From assembly GCA_007844125.1 (NCBI GenBank), contig CM017561.1:34810406-34874405 (forward strand): a stretch of 64,000 bases of DNA. The letters are read 5' to 3'. Below are positions 22,475 through 36,900 of the stretch, piece after piece (the first letter of the stretch is position 1; every line of letters begins with the position of its first letter). Origin of the DNA: Sinonovacula constricta. Lineage: Eukaryota > Mollusca > Bivalvia > Cardiida > Solecurtidae. A program made the translations under genes and the position numbers. The notes beneath the pieces are model-generated. The model had not been told where the DNA came from. It did no database searches and worked only from the letters and a program-made list of their open reading frames with translations.

Positions 22475-23431
22475 TAGGGCTGTCACGATACGCTTGAAGC
22501 GTACTACGATATATTGCGATACATATTGAGCATATTGCAATACGTACCACAATATATTGCCAAATTTGATCAAAATATTACAAGGAGCTTGACACCACCT
22601 TATAATGAACAGAATGAACAACAAATATAGCATTATAAGCTTTATAACAGGTAAACACAGAAACATGAAGTAATAGGACAAGAAGGCAGCAAAGTAAAAA
22701 TCAAACAACAAATTAACTGCAAAAAATCACAACAGTGACGAATGATGAATATTCACGAATGTTTTTGGGTTGGTTTTACCTCCACTGTATCTGACATGGC
22801 ACCAAAATGTCGACAAAATGCAACACCTGCAACAATTTTCTTTGTTGATTCGTAATCCTTTACCTAGAAGCGGCCCACCACAATCGCTTTTGCGATTTGA
22901 ATCGGCGTTTTTTCGAAAAATCAATTGGCTCGGCCATATTGTTTATAATTTGCAACCTTCGTGTTCGATTAAACAAAAGGTAATGATAAATGTTCTTAGT
23001 ATTCCGCAACGAACTATCCTATAATTATGTGTCTACTTTTAGTAAATTTTAATTCCAACAGATTTCAAGTTGCAATGTAACATTCTTTTTTCTTAAGTCC
23101 AAAAAATGAAATTGTAAAATCAAAAGGCAAAATCAAATTTAAAACTCTTATAAAATGGAATTCCGCTAAGGCAAATAGAGTACGCGGCATTTAATGTGCG
23201 GTTTAGACTGAACTTCCCCACCATGTATTTAATAGCATCAGACTACATTTTCTGTCGGTTATTCGATTTTCATTAATACGAACATCTTTGAGTTTGGATG
23301 TACAATAAGGCGGCAGCAAACAAAGTTTAAAAATATCGTAAAAACCGGTATGTTCATTGTGTATCGCGGTACTGTATTGGCTTTACCCTGTATGCAAAAT
23401 ACCGTTATACCGGTACACCGCGACAGGCCTA
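22475..23431 (-). mobile_element. Non-autonomous hAT transposon, 957 bp
   Basis: The ends are TAGGGCTGTCACG and the reverse complement of TAGGCCTGTCGCG. The 8-bp target duplication CTGATTAT lies at 22467-22474 and 23432-23439. A minus-strand frame (22924-22727) keeps a BED-finger-like vestige: a CxxC followed by RYSGGKTN and a closing HH. This suggests derivation from an autonomous hAT element by loss of the transposase body. The internal sequence is otherwise non-coding. Confidence 0.85.
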
Positions 23432-23439
23432 CTGATTAT

Positions 23440-24132
23440 TGGTCGAAGCGTTGAGACAGTGAAGGGTGTGAACTTTGTGGTATTTGACATGGATTTCATT
23501 TAAGGTAAAGTGTATATAGGATCACGTTTTGTTCATCAGAAACAACAGTCCTGTCGGAAATTGACTTTGGATTTTTATTACTTAAAATAAACGCACCGCT
23601 TTTGCCAAATGTTACGTCACCACCTGGGACGTTTAAAATGCACAATACGGTATATGGGGTTATCAGTAATTTCTACCAATGATAGTAGCTCTTATATTTA
23701 TTCGGACCGACCTTACGTCAGCATGTCGTACGTAGATTACGTCATAAATGTGCTTACGGCGCAGTTATGTTTTTATTCATTATCTTAATCGTAGGCTTCT
23801 TTTTGTCAGTGTGTGTCCTTATTGTACTTTAAATGAAATGGCTGTATGCAAACTTGAATGTAATCAAAATATGTTTACCATTTCACAAATATTTGTTTAA
23901 AGACAAAAAAACACGCATACATTTTATTATATATGTTTATTTTTTAAAAAAAATATATGGCACCAACATATTTTTTAAGCAAGCGATATTAAAGAAAGAA
24001 AAAATACAATATATACAAACAAAATTCTACAAAAACTTATCCTCTGTCAAAAAACAAAGCAATACGAAATGTTTATATACAGGCTACCTAACAATGTCAA
24101 TGTTGTCACATAACGTGTTTCAGTGTATGACC
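23440..24132. other. 3' flank of the host gene
   Basis: Downstream of the host-gene stop on the minus strand. AATAAA-type signals (TTTATT on +) appear at about 23936, 23922 and 23775, compatible with a 3' UTR of 200-360 bp. No other gene is seen. Confidence 0.4.
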
Positions 24133-24497
24133 TCACATGTTTATCCACCTTAGTTTGGAGGAAATTGTGCCATATTTCGGATTGGCGTAACTTCCGGAAG
24201 CTTTCGTCACAACCGATGCGACGTCACTGTATTTGTACGGCGGTGGAGGAAGAGTAGGGTAGGTAGCGTCTTTCATTTTCCCGCTGACAGTGTACGGCGG
24301 AGGGTTGAAAGGAATGTCAAGGTACCTGGGAAGCTTGACGGTAGCATTATCCGACACGACGTAGATGTTTTCAAAGGCTCGTGTTGGCTGACGTTGGCTA
24401 CGTCGCTGGGCGTGCCTGAGACTGCGCATACGTCGGCGGCAGTGAATTAGCACGAAGGTTAACACGACGGTGGCGTATGCTCCAATGGCAGGAACCA
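24133..24497 (-). CDS. Host gene exon 14: transmembrane helix and cytoplasmic tail
   Basis: After a TATTCTAG acceptor the frame gives a hydrophobic helix, a basic stop-transfer ([15 protein letters not shown]), AFENIYVV, two PPxY motifs, and a stop at 24133-24135. The tail has several Tyr residues (FENIY, PKYGTI) that could be phosphorylated. Confidence 0.85.
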
Positions 24498-27400
24498 CTA
24501 GAATAAAGATATGAGGGAGAAACTTTACGTACGTAATAGTCAGAGTCGCGTTTATATTTCATTACACATACAAGGTACACAGTGAGTCAATTATTTGTTC
24601 AGATTACATTGTATATATGCGGGTACTGGACAGTCAACCTTAGGAACAGATTGTCGGTGGCAATGATATAGTATTACAATATTATGATGCATCATATGCC
24701 TCTTGAGTGTATATTAGTGGGAGGTATCTAAGACTCTTAGCAGCAGTTAATCTCGATCTTTAATCAAAAGATGTAGCGTTACAAGTGAATTCATAACTGC
24801 AACACGATTGCAAAATGTGCAGTTTCTCATTTAAACCACACAACTACCAAGAGCCAATAAAAGGAAGTTAATACAGTCAGTTAATATGTTCGGGTTAATT
24901 TTGTAATTTCAAATGAAATGTTTATTTTAATATTTCTTTATATAATGGTAACTTATAAATTTTATTTTTGAAATATACCACATAACATTAATCCTGTTAC
25001 CAAGTTTAGATCTTTATACTGTCGCATGTTGCTTGGAGCCCTTCACGCTGTACTTACCTATCCACCAATTGTTGCTCGTCGACCTCTGACGAAGTCCGGC
25101 GGGCAGATCTGATATGCTAGCATCTGGAAATATTAGGACACTAAATAAACAAAGGCGTGCATGTATTACAGGAAAAAACAAAAACATTTTAACAACTATA
25201 ATCATAGTGTTTGGTACAACGCCATACAATTACTTTATTTTGCTTGAACCGGGAACTTCCACCACTGTCAGTTTTAGCAAATAATTAATAGCATTATATA
25301 TCATTAGTCTCTGTTGGATTATTGTCGCGTACAATATAATGAAACGTTAATATTTAAATAATAAATTAAATATCCAAGAAAGTAACTTTTATTTCGTCAT
25401 CTGTCTTTAAATGACACTGGCTTTAACATATGTTTTCACGAATGAACGGAATCGGACTTCTCGCTGATAGACGGAAGAAGGTTTAGGACGTAGTTATTCG
25501 CGGAGTTCCAGCCTCATTTCTACCTACCTCTTGAGCAGACCTGTACTGTAAATGTGCACGAAGCCATATTCATGCCGATATCCCTGGCTTTATAGACGAC
25601 AGTGAACTTCGTGTCGGCATGGTATTTGATGGGGACGGATGCCGGATGCGTTGACGTCACGCTGCTGAGGAGCACATTGTCGACGAAGACTGGCGGGCGC
25701 CATTGAACATACTCGTCATCAAATGCGTAGATATCCCTGGGGCACGAAACAGGGCGTGGCGGCTCGGTATCTGAAGGTGATGGAAGATACAACTTGTGAG
25801 AAAATACGAAATACATTTATATTCTAACCTGGTATAGTTGGCCAAGCGGCACATAAGAACACGAACACAAATTTACGTGAAGGAGTTTTAAAATGAAGTA
25901 AGTTGAGTCTTATAGATTTCGTCTATTTTAACTTAACAAGTAAGTTGAGTCTTATTTGTTTGGCATATTTTAACTTAAGATGTCTCCTCGTTTCCTATGC
26001 CAAAGCATTTAATAATGAGTAGTTAATATTTCGCAACTAGGGAAAAAATTAAAAACATAATGAAAGATTTTTTTGCAACTTAAACCTCACATTCACAAGT
26101 TTATTTGAGATTATTTTTGCTGTTGCTGTTTTCATGATGGCGGTAGAAGTGTGGTTTGAGTTTGTGTGTAATAGTGGTTGTTATGCGTGTGTTGGTAGAG
26201 GTGTTGGTGGTTGTGTTGTTCGGTGTATTTGGTTATGATACCATCTGCCAACACAATCACGGCTTACCTTTGATGACAACATAGAAGTTGCAGACCGCTT
26301 TGTCGCCGGAGGATGAGGTGAAGGTGGCACTAACAGGTATGGCACGCTGGTAGAAGTCCGAACACCGGCAGTGCATGGCGGACCGCGGCGAGAAAACAGG
26401 CTGCAAACATTTGTTGATTTAAAACATTGATATTGTTAAAGATTAGTTAAATAAAATTAAATAAAAATAGGAAGGCTGCTCTAATTAGGTAGTTAGACAA
26501 AGGTTCTCTAGTATCTTTCAACTTTTTAACTTTTATTGACGATTAGTTTATACATTATGTTCTTGGAATCTTACAGCTACCAACACTTTGCCGTTGGAGA
26601 TCGACCATTTTACATAGTTCATAGTAAAGACAACTTGTTAATTAAACAAGGTGTGAATGTACCTTATATTTAAACATATAACAGGGAAGAAATGGATAAA
26701 GCCAGAGAAAGAAATGTCATTATCTAATTACAACTTCCAAGTATTTTGTTATATACTATTATTTCCGTATAAAAATACTAGTTATTGTGTTTGAGAATGT
26801 CGACCGTCGATTTAAGTGAGTGCGTACGGTGGTGGTAGGTTCTTTAAATACTTTCAATTCCTTATGCAAGAGTTACGTAGATACCTTTTGTTTTGTTTTT
26901 TATTTATTTGGGTTTAACGGCACACCGACACTTAACAGGTCATACGGCGCCGAATACAAAGTTAAATGTGAATAGAGCGTAATCAGGTTAAAACCAAACT
27001 ACGCATGTAAATATAGAAAAATATAAAAACTATCAGGTAAAAAAATAAATTATATTGAAAACAGGTCAACACATAAAACAGTTTTAAAAAGTATGTCGAT
27101 TGGTAAATAAACAGTTTAAAAATTTATAACTTACTAAGAATACCAATCTCGTTCAAGAAGCAAACAAGTTTAGATTCCGACACTGTCGTAAATAGGTCGT
27201 ACATGTTATGGACATTAAAATACTTCGACCGTATGTGGTCTGTGTCGATACACTGTAATAAAATATGGTTGACTGTCAGTGGTTCCTGGCAAGGAACACA
27301 TACAGGTTGAACTTCTCTTTTTAAGAGATATGAATGAGTTAACCTAGTATGTCCAATGCGACAGCGGGTAAGAGCTACGTCTTCTCGTCGACTTTCTCTG

Positions 27401-30400
27401 CAAGCAGAGACATTGACACCGACTATAGGTTTAATAACGTGTAATTTGTTACAAACAATACTGTCCCAACATGCTTGCCACTTGGTTAAAATATGTTGGT
27501 AAATAAGTGATTTAAAATCAGTGTGTGGGATGCAAAGATCTGTCTCAGTGAGTGCTGAGGCAGATTTTGCACCCCTGTCAGCCTCTTTGTTTCCCTGGAT
27601 GCCTACATGACTAGGAAGCCAACAGAAGGAGATTTCGTTAGTGTCATATAAACTTTGAAGTTTGTCAAGAACAGTGCGAACATGTGGATTTGAATTATTC
27701 AGTGAATTTATGCCCTGCAATGCAGATAATGAGTCTGAAAATATAGCATATTTTTCACCGGAATGTTCTGAAATGAAATCAAGGCTTAGATTTATAGCCC
27801 GGATTTCAGCGGTGAAAATAGACGAGTTGTTAGGAAGTCTTTGTTTAATGCAGTGGCTATTACTTACGGAAGCACAACCAACGTGAGTGTCCGTCTTTGA
27901 ACCATCTGTATATATATGAACGTGATCAGAATACTTGTCACGGAGTTCGAGAAATTCAGATCGTAAAATCAAAGGATCTGTGTTCGACTTTTTATTTTTA
28001 CAGAGTTCTAAATTCACATCAGGAGAACAGAGTTGCCATGGTGGATGTTCAATTGTAGAGTTTTCAGATATGTTTTCGAGTTTTATGCAAGATGTGTTTA
28101 TGCTACCTTTAAGTCTTAAACCAAGAGATCTGATGGCTTTAGGTGATCGATTATAAAGCTCTTCGTGTTTAGGGTTGAAAACACAATTAAACGTTGGGTT
28201 ATCGGGGTTACACACGAGTTTAATTATATACTGCAAAGAAAGTTTCTCGCGACGCAAGAATAATGGTGGTTCATTGGCTTCAACGTAAAGGCTCTGCACT
28301 GGTGAGGTCCTGAACGCTCCTAGAGCTAGACGAAGTCCCTGGTTGTGAACGACGTCCAGCATCTGGAGATAGGACCTCCTGGCAGAACCATAGACTATGC
28401 TTCCGTAATCTAGTTTAGACCGAATTAGGGAACGGTACAGAAGTAACAATGTTTTCCTATCGGCTCCCCATTCTGTATGGGATAAATATTTAAGCAAGTT
28501 AAGAGCCTTCAGACATTTCTTCTTGATGTAATTAATATGTGGAAGAAAAGTCAGTTTCCTGTCAAAAATGACTCCAAAAAACTTAGTTTCTTGGACGACG
28601 GGAATGCGAACGTTATTTAAAAACAATTTGGGGTCAACATGGGGACCACATTTCTGACAGAAATGTATACAGTTGGTTTTGGTTGGAGAAAATTTAAAAC
28701 CGTTCGTGTTGCTCCATTTTTGCAACTTATTAAGACATTGTTGTAATTGTCTTTCAATTGTGCTCATATTTTAGAGCGGTAACAAATAACGAAATCGTCC
28801 ACAAAAAGTGAACAGTCAACCCCTTCATGAAGGGTTTTTACCATATTATTTATTTTAATGTTAAAAGGGTAACAGATAGAATACTACCCTGGGGGACACC
28901 CTGTTCCTGTTTATGGACAGATGACAGGGTGGACCCAATCTTGTCCTGAAAATTTCTGTCAGAAAGGAAGCTGTCAATGAAAATTGGTAAACGACCCCTG
29001 AGACCAAGGTCACCTAAATCCTTTAAAATCCCATGTTTCCAAGCCGTGTCTTAAGCCTTTTCAAGATCGAAAAACACAGCTACAATGTGTTCCTTCTTGA
29101 TGAAGGCATCACGAATGAGCGTTTCTAAACGAACAAGATGATCGACTGTGTTACGTTGGTGTCTGAATCCACTTTAATATTCTGAAATTAAGTTGTTTGA
29201 CTCAAGATACCAGACAAGTCTATTATTGATCATTCGTTCTAAGGTTTTACAAATACAGCTCGTCAAAGCAATAGGCATTTTTCCAAGAATCGGGTACTTT
29301 ACCGGATATCCAAATTTCATTTAAGATTGACGAAAGTAAGTTTAGAGATCGAATTGGTAAATGTTTTAACAATTGATACGGTATGTCGTCTGGACCAGCA
29401 GCGGTATCATGCGATTTATTTAGAGCATCCTTAAGCTCTTTCAAGCAAAAAGATTGATTGTAAGTTTCGTTATTATTAGATTTAAAATTAACCTTTTCCC
29501 TTTTAGCAGAGTGTTTAAAGGTTTGAAATTGATGCGTGTAGTTTGCCGATGAGGAATTTTGAGCAAAATTTTCAGCCTGTGTGTTCGAAATGTTTTGTTT
29601 ATCTGTTATTACGGTGTGGTTTGTTTTAAGGTGGTTAACAGTTGAATATGATGGTTTACCGCAAATCTTTTTAATAGCAGACCAAACGTTCTTGATGGAA
29701 GTCTTGCCATTTATTTTAGACACATACTTTTGCCAAGATGATTTTTTGGCCTGTTTAATAGTCCGGCGACTTTGAGCCCGTTCTTTTTTAAGGTTATTAA
29801 GATTTGTATCGGTAGGTCGAACATTAAATTGCTTCAATGCCGCCCTACGTTTACGAATAGATTTTTTACACTCTTCTTTAAACCAAGGCTTATTACGTTT
29901 TGATTTATCGAGGTCTTAGGTATACACCTTTCTGCAATAAGAGTTTGAAAATACGACAATTTTGTCATCTACATTTTCTACTGAAGTTGGGACAAGTTCT
30001 GCAGAACAAAGTGCTGAAAACAGGTCCCAGTTTGCTCTGTCTATCTTCCAACGAGGATTATCGTCGCCTATTGGCGAAGTACAGTTTGTAAGGATTATAG
30101 GAAAGTGATCACTTCCACAAAGTCACCGTGTACATCCCAAGTGTAGTCTTAATATACAGAGGGGTGACACAATGTTAAGTCTAACGATGAATAATGCCCA
30201 GTTGCGGGGTGCAAGTATGTTGGCTTTTTAGTATTGGCCAGACATATGTCATTATGGGCAATAAATTTTCTATCGTCTTGCCCATATTATTGAAGTCACA
30301 ACATCCCCATAGCGGGTTATGACCATTGAAGTCTCCAACGAGTATATATGGAGTAGGCAACTGGTTAATAAGATTATCTAAATCATTCTTAGATACATTT

Positions 30401-33400
30401 GAATTCGGTGGAAGATAAACAGAACAAATAGTTACAACTCTATGTAGGGTTACACGAATAGCAGCAGCTAGTATGTTTGTGAGAAGTTCGACTTGAGAGT
30501 GTGGCAATTTGGAGTTGACAATTATTGTCGATTCTGCAGATGCCCTCTCGCAAGCTGTATGTATATGCTTATAACAAGTATAACCCATAAATTGAAATTA
30601 TCAGAGTCTTTAAGAAAGGTTTCCTGAAGACAAAGCACAGCAGGATTTAGTGTAGATAACAGAATGAGTATTTCATTGTAATTGGCCTTAAGACCTCGAC
30701 AGTTCCACTGAATGATTCTATTATTCATGGGATTACTAAACTTAGTTCTTGTAGACTATATTTTCGGTGCTTTTACAGGTGACCTTGGTGGTTTTTTGGT
30801 GTCCGATGGAGCCTTCATTAGACATTCAAATTTGTTTTGATGGGCGTTTATCACCCGAGTGTTTGGAGCAGTGGGAGGACTATGTCCTCTCTTCCACCCC
30901 GAAGGACCAGGTGTCTCCTTAGAGGAGACCTGGTCCTTGGCTGCAGGCTTGTTTTGTGCCTTTGCATTATTCTTTACAGAATCACTTGAAGGGGCAGTGC
31001 TTTTGATTGAGGAAGAAGTTTGAGTCTGAGAAGATTCCGATACCTTGTATTTTGAAGGAATTATGATTTTGTCAGCAGTTTGGTCACCAGTCTGGACCTC
31101 ATACTGGTTGAAATTGTCCTTGTGCTCTACTTCCTGGCTTCTGGAAAGGAGATGTTATTTGTGTACTTTATTTTTAGTACTTCCTTTTCCAGTTTCCAGG
31201 CAGGGCAATCCCTGGATTTGGTCTCATGTGGTCCAAAACAATTAACACATTTAAGTGGGTTGGGACATACGTCTTCCCTGTGCTGGGCGGACACTTCACC
31301 GCAACATGGGCAATGTTCGTCGTCCTTGCACTGGGACTCGTGGTGGCCAAACTTCTGACAATGAAAACACCTAAGTGGATTTGGAATGTACACCTGCACT
31401 TTCACGTTGAGGTAACCGACCTTAATAGAAGTAGGGAGTGATGGGTTGGCGAAAGTTAAAACGAAAGTGTTTGTCGGAACTCGCCGGCCATCCCTCAGGA
31501 ATGATATCCTGCGGACACCACACATCTCCTGTGTGTTCCCCGAGGATATCCTCCTCAGAGACACCAGCAAGGTCAGGGCATCGAATGACTTCAACAATGA
31601 AGTGAGGAAAGCATGTGCTTGTGGGTGTTTCGGTATCGGAATCTTCTGACGATAAAGTAGGGAGCGGGTCTTTGCAGTTACGTTTTCGTTCCATGAGGGG
31701 TTCTTATAATAATTCAGCATCCTGGCTCACCACCCACCGCGGAGCCCAACAAGGGGGCGTCTTTTGGGAGTGGATCTCCGACCTCCCAACGCCAGTGATA
31801 CCAGGATGCGATACTCCGACATAAAATATACAATAAAGCATACAAAATGCCAGATTGATCCGTTAAGGGGGTGTCGACCGGCAGCTGGGTTATAGTTAAT
31901 AGGGGAAAACATGAGAGAATGAGTTAACGGAACACGGTATATTTGAAGAAAGAAAAAGGAGAAAAGGAGTGGGAAGTCAGAGGCAAAAATGTGGGAAGAA
32001 AGGGAGTAATAGCTAACCCAGCACCGGCCGAAGGGTTAGCCGATTGGGGATACAGGACCAGCACCCCGCCAGTCTACCCCACAACTTAGGGCGAAAGTGG
32101 TGTGTTGGTCAGGGTCGACTTATATGTCAATATCCTGACAAGCCAACAAAAACCCCAATCACCAGGATCCCCTCGTCGTAGAGATACAGGGTCGCCACCC
32201 ACGGCAAACAGGTGGGCTACCTTTGGAGGGTTCTTACCCCGCTACAGGTAGCGGCAGCCGGAGAATTCTAAGGCCCCTACCGGCAGGGCCAAGATACCTT
32301 TTGAGATACGAAGATTTGAGATCGAGTGCTAGGTCAACTCGGTGAAGGTCTCATACTTATCCTTGGGCAGAATAGGTACTATTTTACAATTGTGTATGTA
32401 CACACTTTGTGGGAAGAGGAATACGGGTATTGGTTAAGTCTGTTAGGTTAATCTGGTCAGGGTCAAGGCCACTGTTGCGTAAAAAAATAAAAATAAAAAA
32501 AAATCAATAAATAAAAAAAATAAAATAAAAAAACAAACAATTGAGGAACTGTGCATGCTTGCCTTTAATTTCAGCGTTACAGTTGGGTATATTTTCAGCA
32601 AGTGTGCGATCCTTCTCTTATATGAACGATCGTAAATGAAATAAATGCAATCGCTCATACAATTCGAAAAAAAGAAGGTCCTATGAGTATTGCAGTACCT
32701 ATTAAAATTTGAAGAAAAACCTGTAAGACAACGTTATTTACATTCAAATGAAATGTCAAGTCTAAAATATTATTACCACCTACCTGTCTTAAGCGACCGG
32801 TGGCCAAGTCCACGGCGGTGAGGTCGGTATTGCGCGAGGTGAAGATGGCTTTGTCACTGTTGGTATCGGTGTTGACAGTTTTAATTGATGTGGAGCAGCC
32901 TCGCATCACTAGAGGAGGGTTTTCCGTAACTGAAGTGAAGGCAACAGCTATAACCAATGACTATCCATATTTGTGAGTAAGTTTTAACTGGTTGCCAACA
33001 ACTACTATAAAACACTAAAATATTTGAATTTCAAATGCTGATCGCCTCAAGTAGAGTTATCTCACCGATCTCACAGTGGCTGCCGGTATAGTTCCATGGA
33101 CAGCGGCACTTCCAACCATAGAATGTCTTGTAGGCAGTGCCTCCGTTCTCACACTGGATCCTGTTGGTCTTTTTGACTGAAAATAAGTTAAGATTCTATT
33201 TTTACTTAGAAGGTAAAGTTTGCAGACGTGATCTCGATTTCTCTTATCTTCCAATTTTGGTACACTCGTAGCAAAGTTTTCGTAATAAATTAGTTTGCAG
33301 TTAAGTTTTGTTTTCCCTCAAATTAAGGTATTCGGTATCGATTCGCATGCTTAAAAATGTTGTTCTTTTCTCAAAATCCACTTTTTTGCTGTTGATTTGT

Positions 33401-33877
33401 TTCCTTGAAAATATGCAGTTGTTCAAAGTAAAGTATTCAGTCCTGTTCCGATTAAATCTTTATTTTTAATAATATTCAACATTCTTTCAGATTTCATTTC
33501 TGATTTCCTATCCGTTTCCTTGTACAACCTTAATGTTCACTTCAGTTACTTAGAATTGAAAGTGATATCCGACAGTCTGGACGAGATTTCTTCTCTTAAA
33601 TAACCAAATAAATTATTGTTGTCTGGAAAGATCTCGAAATGCTGTTATTTGATCCTCCACATCTATTTGAAAAATGAAGTTTAATACATCACAGTTATCT
33701 CTTTTTAAACCAACAAAACCACGTGACCACTAACTTTATATCATCATCCGGATAATCCGCTCTGACGAATGCTATTGTCTTAAAATTTAGACAGTATTCA
33801 CAATCGTCTTTTCTTGGACTTAAGTTTGACTTTTTGCAGAAATTATGCACCAATTCCTCCAACCAGGGTTTAGGGTT

Positions 33878-33971
<94 letters not shown>

Positions 33972-36900
33972 TGCGTGTGTGATGAAGCCAAGCTTCAAAA
34001 AACCCCAAATCACTTCTAATGTAATCGAATTAAAACTTTAGCTCAAGCTATATGATTATACCTCAAATTTACTAACTAGCATAAACATAATGGAGACAAT
34101 ATATCAAATAAAATCACAAGAAGAGCGTATACGATAAGATTATATTTAAACATAGGTGTATTAAACAATTGGCCTAATGTTGGTGTATATACAATTATGG
34201 ACAGCGGTCGTATATCGATCCAAAATACCAATCGGAATCCTCAGGTAATTCCGTCCTCGGGACAATTGTGCCTCGGATGTATCTGGTGCAATGACTTACA
34301 GAAAACACGATCGTTTTGTTCGCAAGTCGGAAGGAGAAAATGCCTATAATGTAGGCACAAAACATAAACAATGGCATCGTTTGACAGCTGCGTGTCTGCT
34401 GTGCTGAGTACATTAAAATTGGATGATTTAAATTTGAAGCCGCGCCACAAATTGAAATTTTACAGGTATCGTACTGTAGTGAGCTGTCATCCGAGCTGCC
34501 ATCTTTGTTTGTCACTAAAGTAGTCCCATTTAGGGAATGGCCGAGGTGATCCGACTACCTACATATATTCGAGCAATCGGAACTCCTCGGGTAATTCCGT
34601 TCTCGGGACAATCATCCCTCGGATGTATCTGTGCAATGATACTTAAAGAAATCACGATCGTTTTGTTGGCCGGAAGTCTGAAGAATATGCTTAAAATGTA
34701 GTTCGCACAAAAATAAACAATGGAGTCGTTTGACAGATGTGTCTTTGCTGCGCCGGATAAATTAAACTTGAATGATTTAAATTTGAAGCAGCCACAAAGT
34801 GGAGATTTACAGGCATCGTACTATAGTGAGCTGTCATCCGAGCTGCCATCTTTGTTTTGACGTCTGTCACAAAAGAAGTCCCATTGTGGGAAGTTGCCGA
34901 GGTAATCCGACTACCTACATACATCCGAGGTGTTTCGATTGACATCCGAAAGATCATTCGTGAAATATCCGAGGTGTTCCGATTGCCAAAATACATGTGC
35001 TTGCTGGGTAGCCTCTTGTCGGATATATGCAGTAAGTAGTTACGGATGGAAAGTTACATGTACATCTTTGGGGATGTGATCAATGTCAACTGGAACCGCG
35101 GTCAGTATCATGGTCTCAGCATGCAGACATTGGTTGCTGTAGTGCAGTCAGGCGCGTATCTGGGCCGTATTTGACGTTACGCACAATTACAAGGGAGATA
35201 ACCTTTGTAGAAATACTTTTGAATATATTCGTCATTCTTATAAATAGCACGTAAAATGTGGACATGAGAGCAAAATATTAACGACTGAAATCCTGACGTG
35301 TATAGGTTTAATCATTTGAAACCTTTTCAACTTTATTGGTGTGGTAATAAGATTTTATAACATAGAAACTATGGAAATTAAATATTCCTAACCCGGGTTA
35401 GGCATCGATTTTCTAAGTGTTTTTTGGTATTTTTAGATTTTCGATTTTTCGAACAGAATGTGCGTAGACCTACTGGCAGAAACGCGCCTGGCAGCGTGTC
35501 GTAACCGGTGGGCATTGAATAGAGTTACTTACCCTCGCAAACCTCACAGCACTGTCCCGGTCTCTTGACAGGTTTTTGTCCGTAACGACATTTCGGTGTT
35601 TGGCAGGATTTGGTCCAGCATACAGGTCTGCTGGAACCACCGCAAATACACGTCTGTGGAGAGACACCTTAATCGTGTATAGGTAGCATGACTTAAAACA
35701 GCAACAAACAACAGCAGAGCCGTGAATCAACTAGTCAGAAATTATATTGTTTTTGATAAAACAGCAGGCGACTTTGACATCTCATATATTCTTATTCATA
35801 TAGAAATGTATTGTTTTATTTACTAATAATCATAATTCGCAGTTTTAGTCTTTCACACCTTTACATATTCTATCATATAAGTTTTTAACATTAATGATTA
35901 ATGAAACCCCTAAAAGAACGTAACAAAGAATTTGTCAATATACTGTTAGTGTGACTATGGTAAACGTCAATTAAAAAGAAAACGGTCATGGAAACAGTAT
36001 GTTTTCTATAGCTCATTCGAATTAGCGTGTATTGTCCAAGGTTATTATATAATTTTGAAGACAAATTTATAAAAGAAAAGATGTAGATATCGTCGTTAAC
36101 TTACCTCACATTCAGAATTTTTATATTGTCCCCCGACGGCAACCGTCCTTCCGTCCGGAGATGTACATGTGCTGACTGGTTTCCGACAGACGAGACTGCA
36201 TCCTTCGTTACAGCAGACCTCGTTCCCAGGGCAACTGTCGTCTTCGGTACAGTCCTTGACACACCTGACATTATCAAGGTTTCTGTCGGTCGCTGGACAG
36301 AAATGCGAGTTGATGTCTGCAGATAGATAAGATATATGACTATAATATTCAGATTTTTTTTTAAACCCATGGTCATGTTTTTCTTATTAGCAAACAATTT
36401 TAGGCGTAGGCAAACAAGTATTTTAATTTTATTTTATACTTATAATTATAAGCACACAGTGAGTATTCTTATGCTTATAAGCACATAGTGAGTATTCTGA
36501 TACTAATAAGCACATAGTGAGTATTCATATGATTATAAGCACATTGTGAATAGTCTGATACTTATAAGCACATAGTGAGTATTCATATGCTTATAAGCAC
36601 ATAGTGAGTATTCTGATACTTATAAGCACATAGTGAGTATTCATATGCTTATAAGCACATAGTGAATAGTCTGATACTTATAAGCACATAATGAGTATTC
36701 GGATACTTATAAGCACATAGTGAGTATTCTGATACTTATAAGCACATAGTGAGCATTCTAGGGAATTTTGCATACTTTCCTCATAATTGATACTTTATTG
36801 TAAGTAGAGGCATACTAGTTATAACATAACCTCAATTGTACGACAGTTAAAATCGCACAATTTAGCGCTTTAAAACGCGCAATGGGTATTTCAACTGAAA

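Larger units (their letters stand above)
26885..32440 (-). mobile_element. Broken non-LTR retrotransposon with RNase H (I/Nimb-like)
   Basis: In order on the minus strand: a ~700-bp 5' leader (about 32440-31700), ORF1 with zinc knuckles (31697-30760), an endonuclease (30728-30181), a reverse transcriptase (about 29840-28600), RNase H (about 27950-27540), and a 3' end to about 26885 with the CGTTAAACCCAAATAAATA motif. The combination of AP endonuclease, RT, RNase H and CCHC ORF1 fits I-group elements. Several frameshifts make it inactive. It lies in host intron 10 in the same transcriptional sense. The 5' limit is approximate. Confidence 0.85.
33012..34052. repeat. ~1-kb segmental duplication, copy 1 (contains EGF exon 9)
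   Basis: It matches 38340-39381 from AACACTAAAATATTTG through the EGF exon, its upstream intron and a (GT)n tract to CTCAAGCTATATG. This copy has lost the terminal bases of the embedded TTAA-type MITE (near 33990) and has a more complex GT/GC array. Confidence 0.9.

Noticed and set aside
23833..24153. 106-codon plus-strand frame overlapping the host gene end
   Set aside because: AT-driven Lys/Ile-rich sequence over the 3' flank; the minus-strand exon is far better supported.
31045..31824. Plus-strand open frames across LINE ORF1
   Set aside because: Shadows of the minus-strand zinc-knuckle frame.
33695..34019. Open frames rich in His-Thr or Cys-Val across the GT repeat
   Set aside because: Pure products of the (GT)n tract, also at 39020-39347.
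36440..36757. CRISPR-like direct repeats
   Set aside because: Eukaryotic context, no unique spacers; linkers are themselves repeated, so it is a minisatellite.
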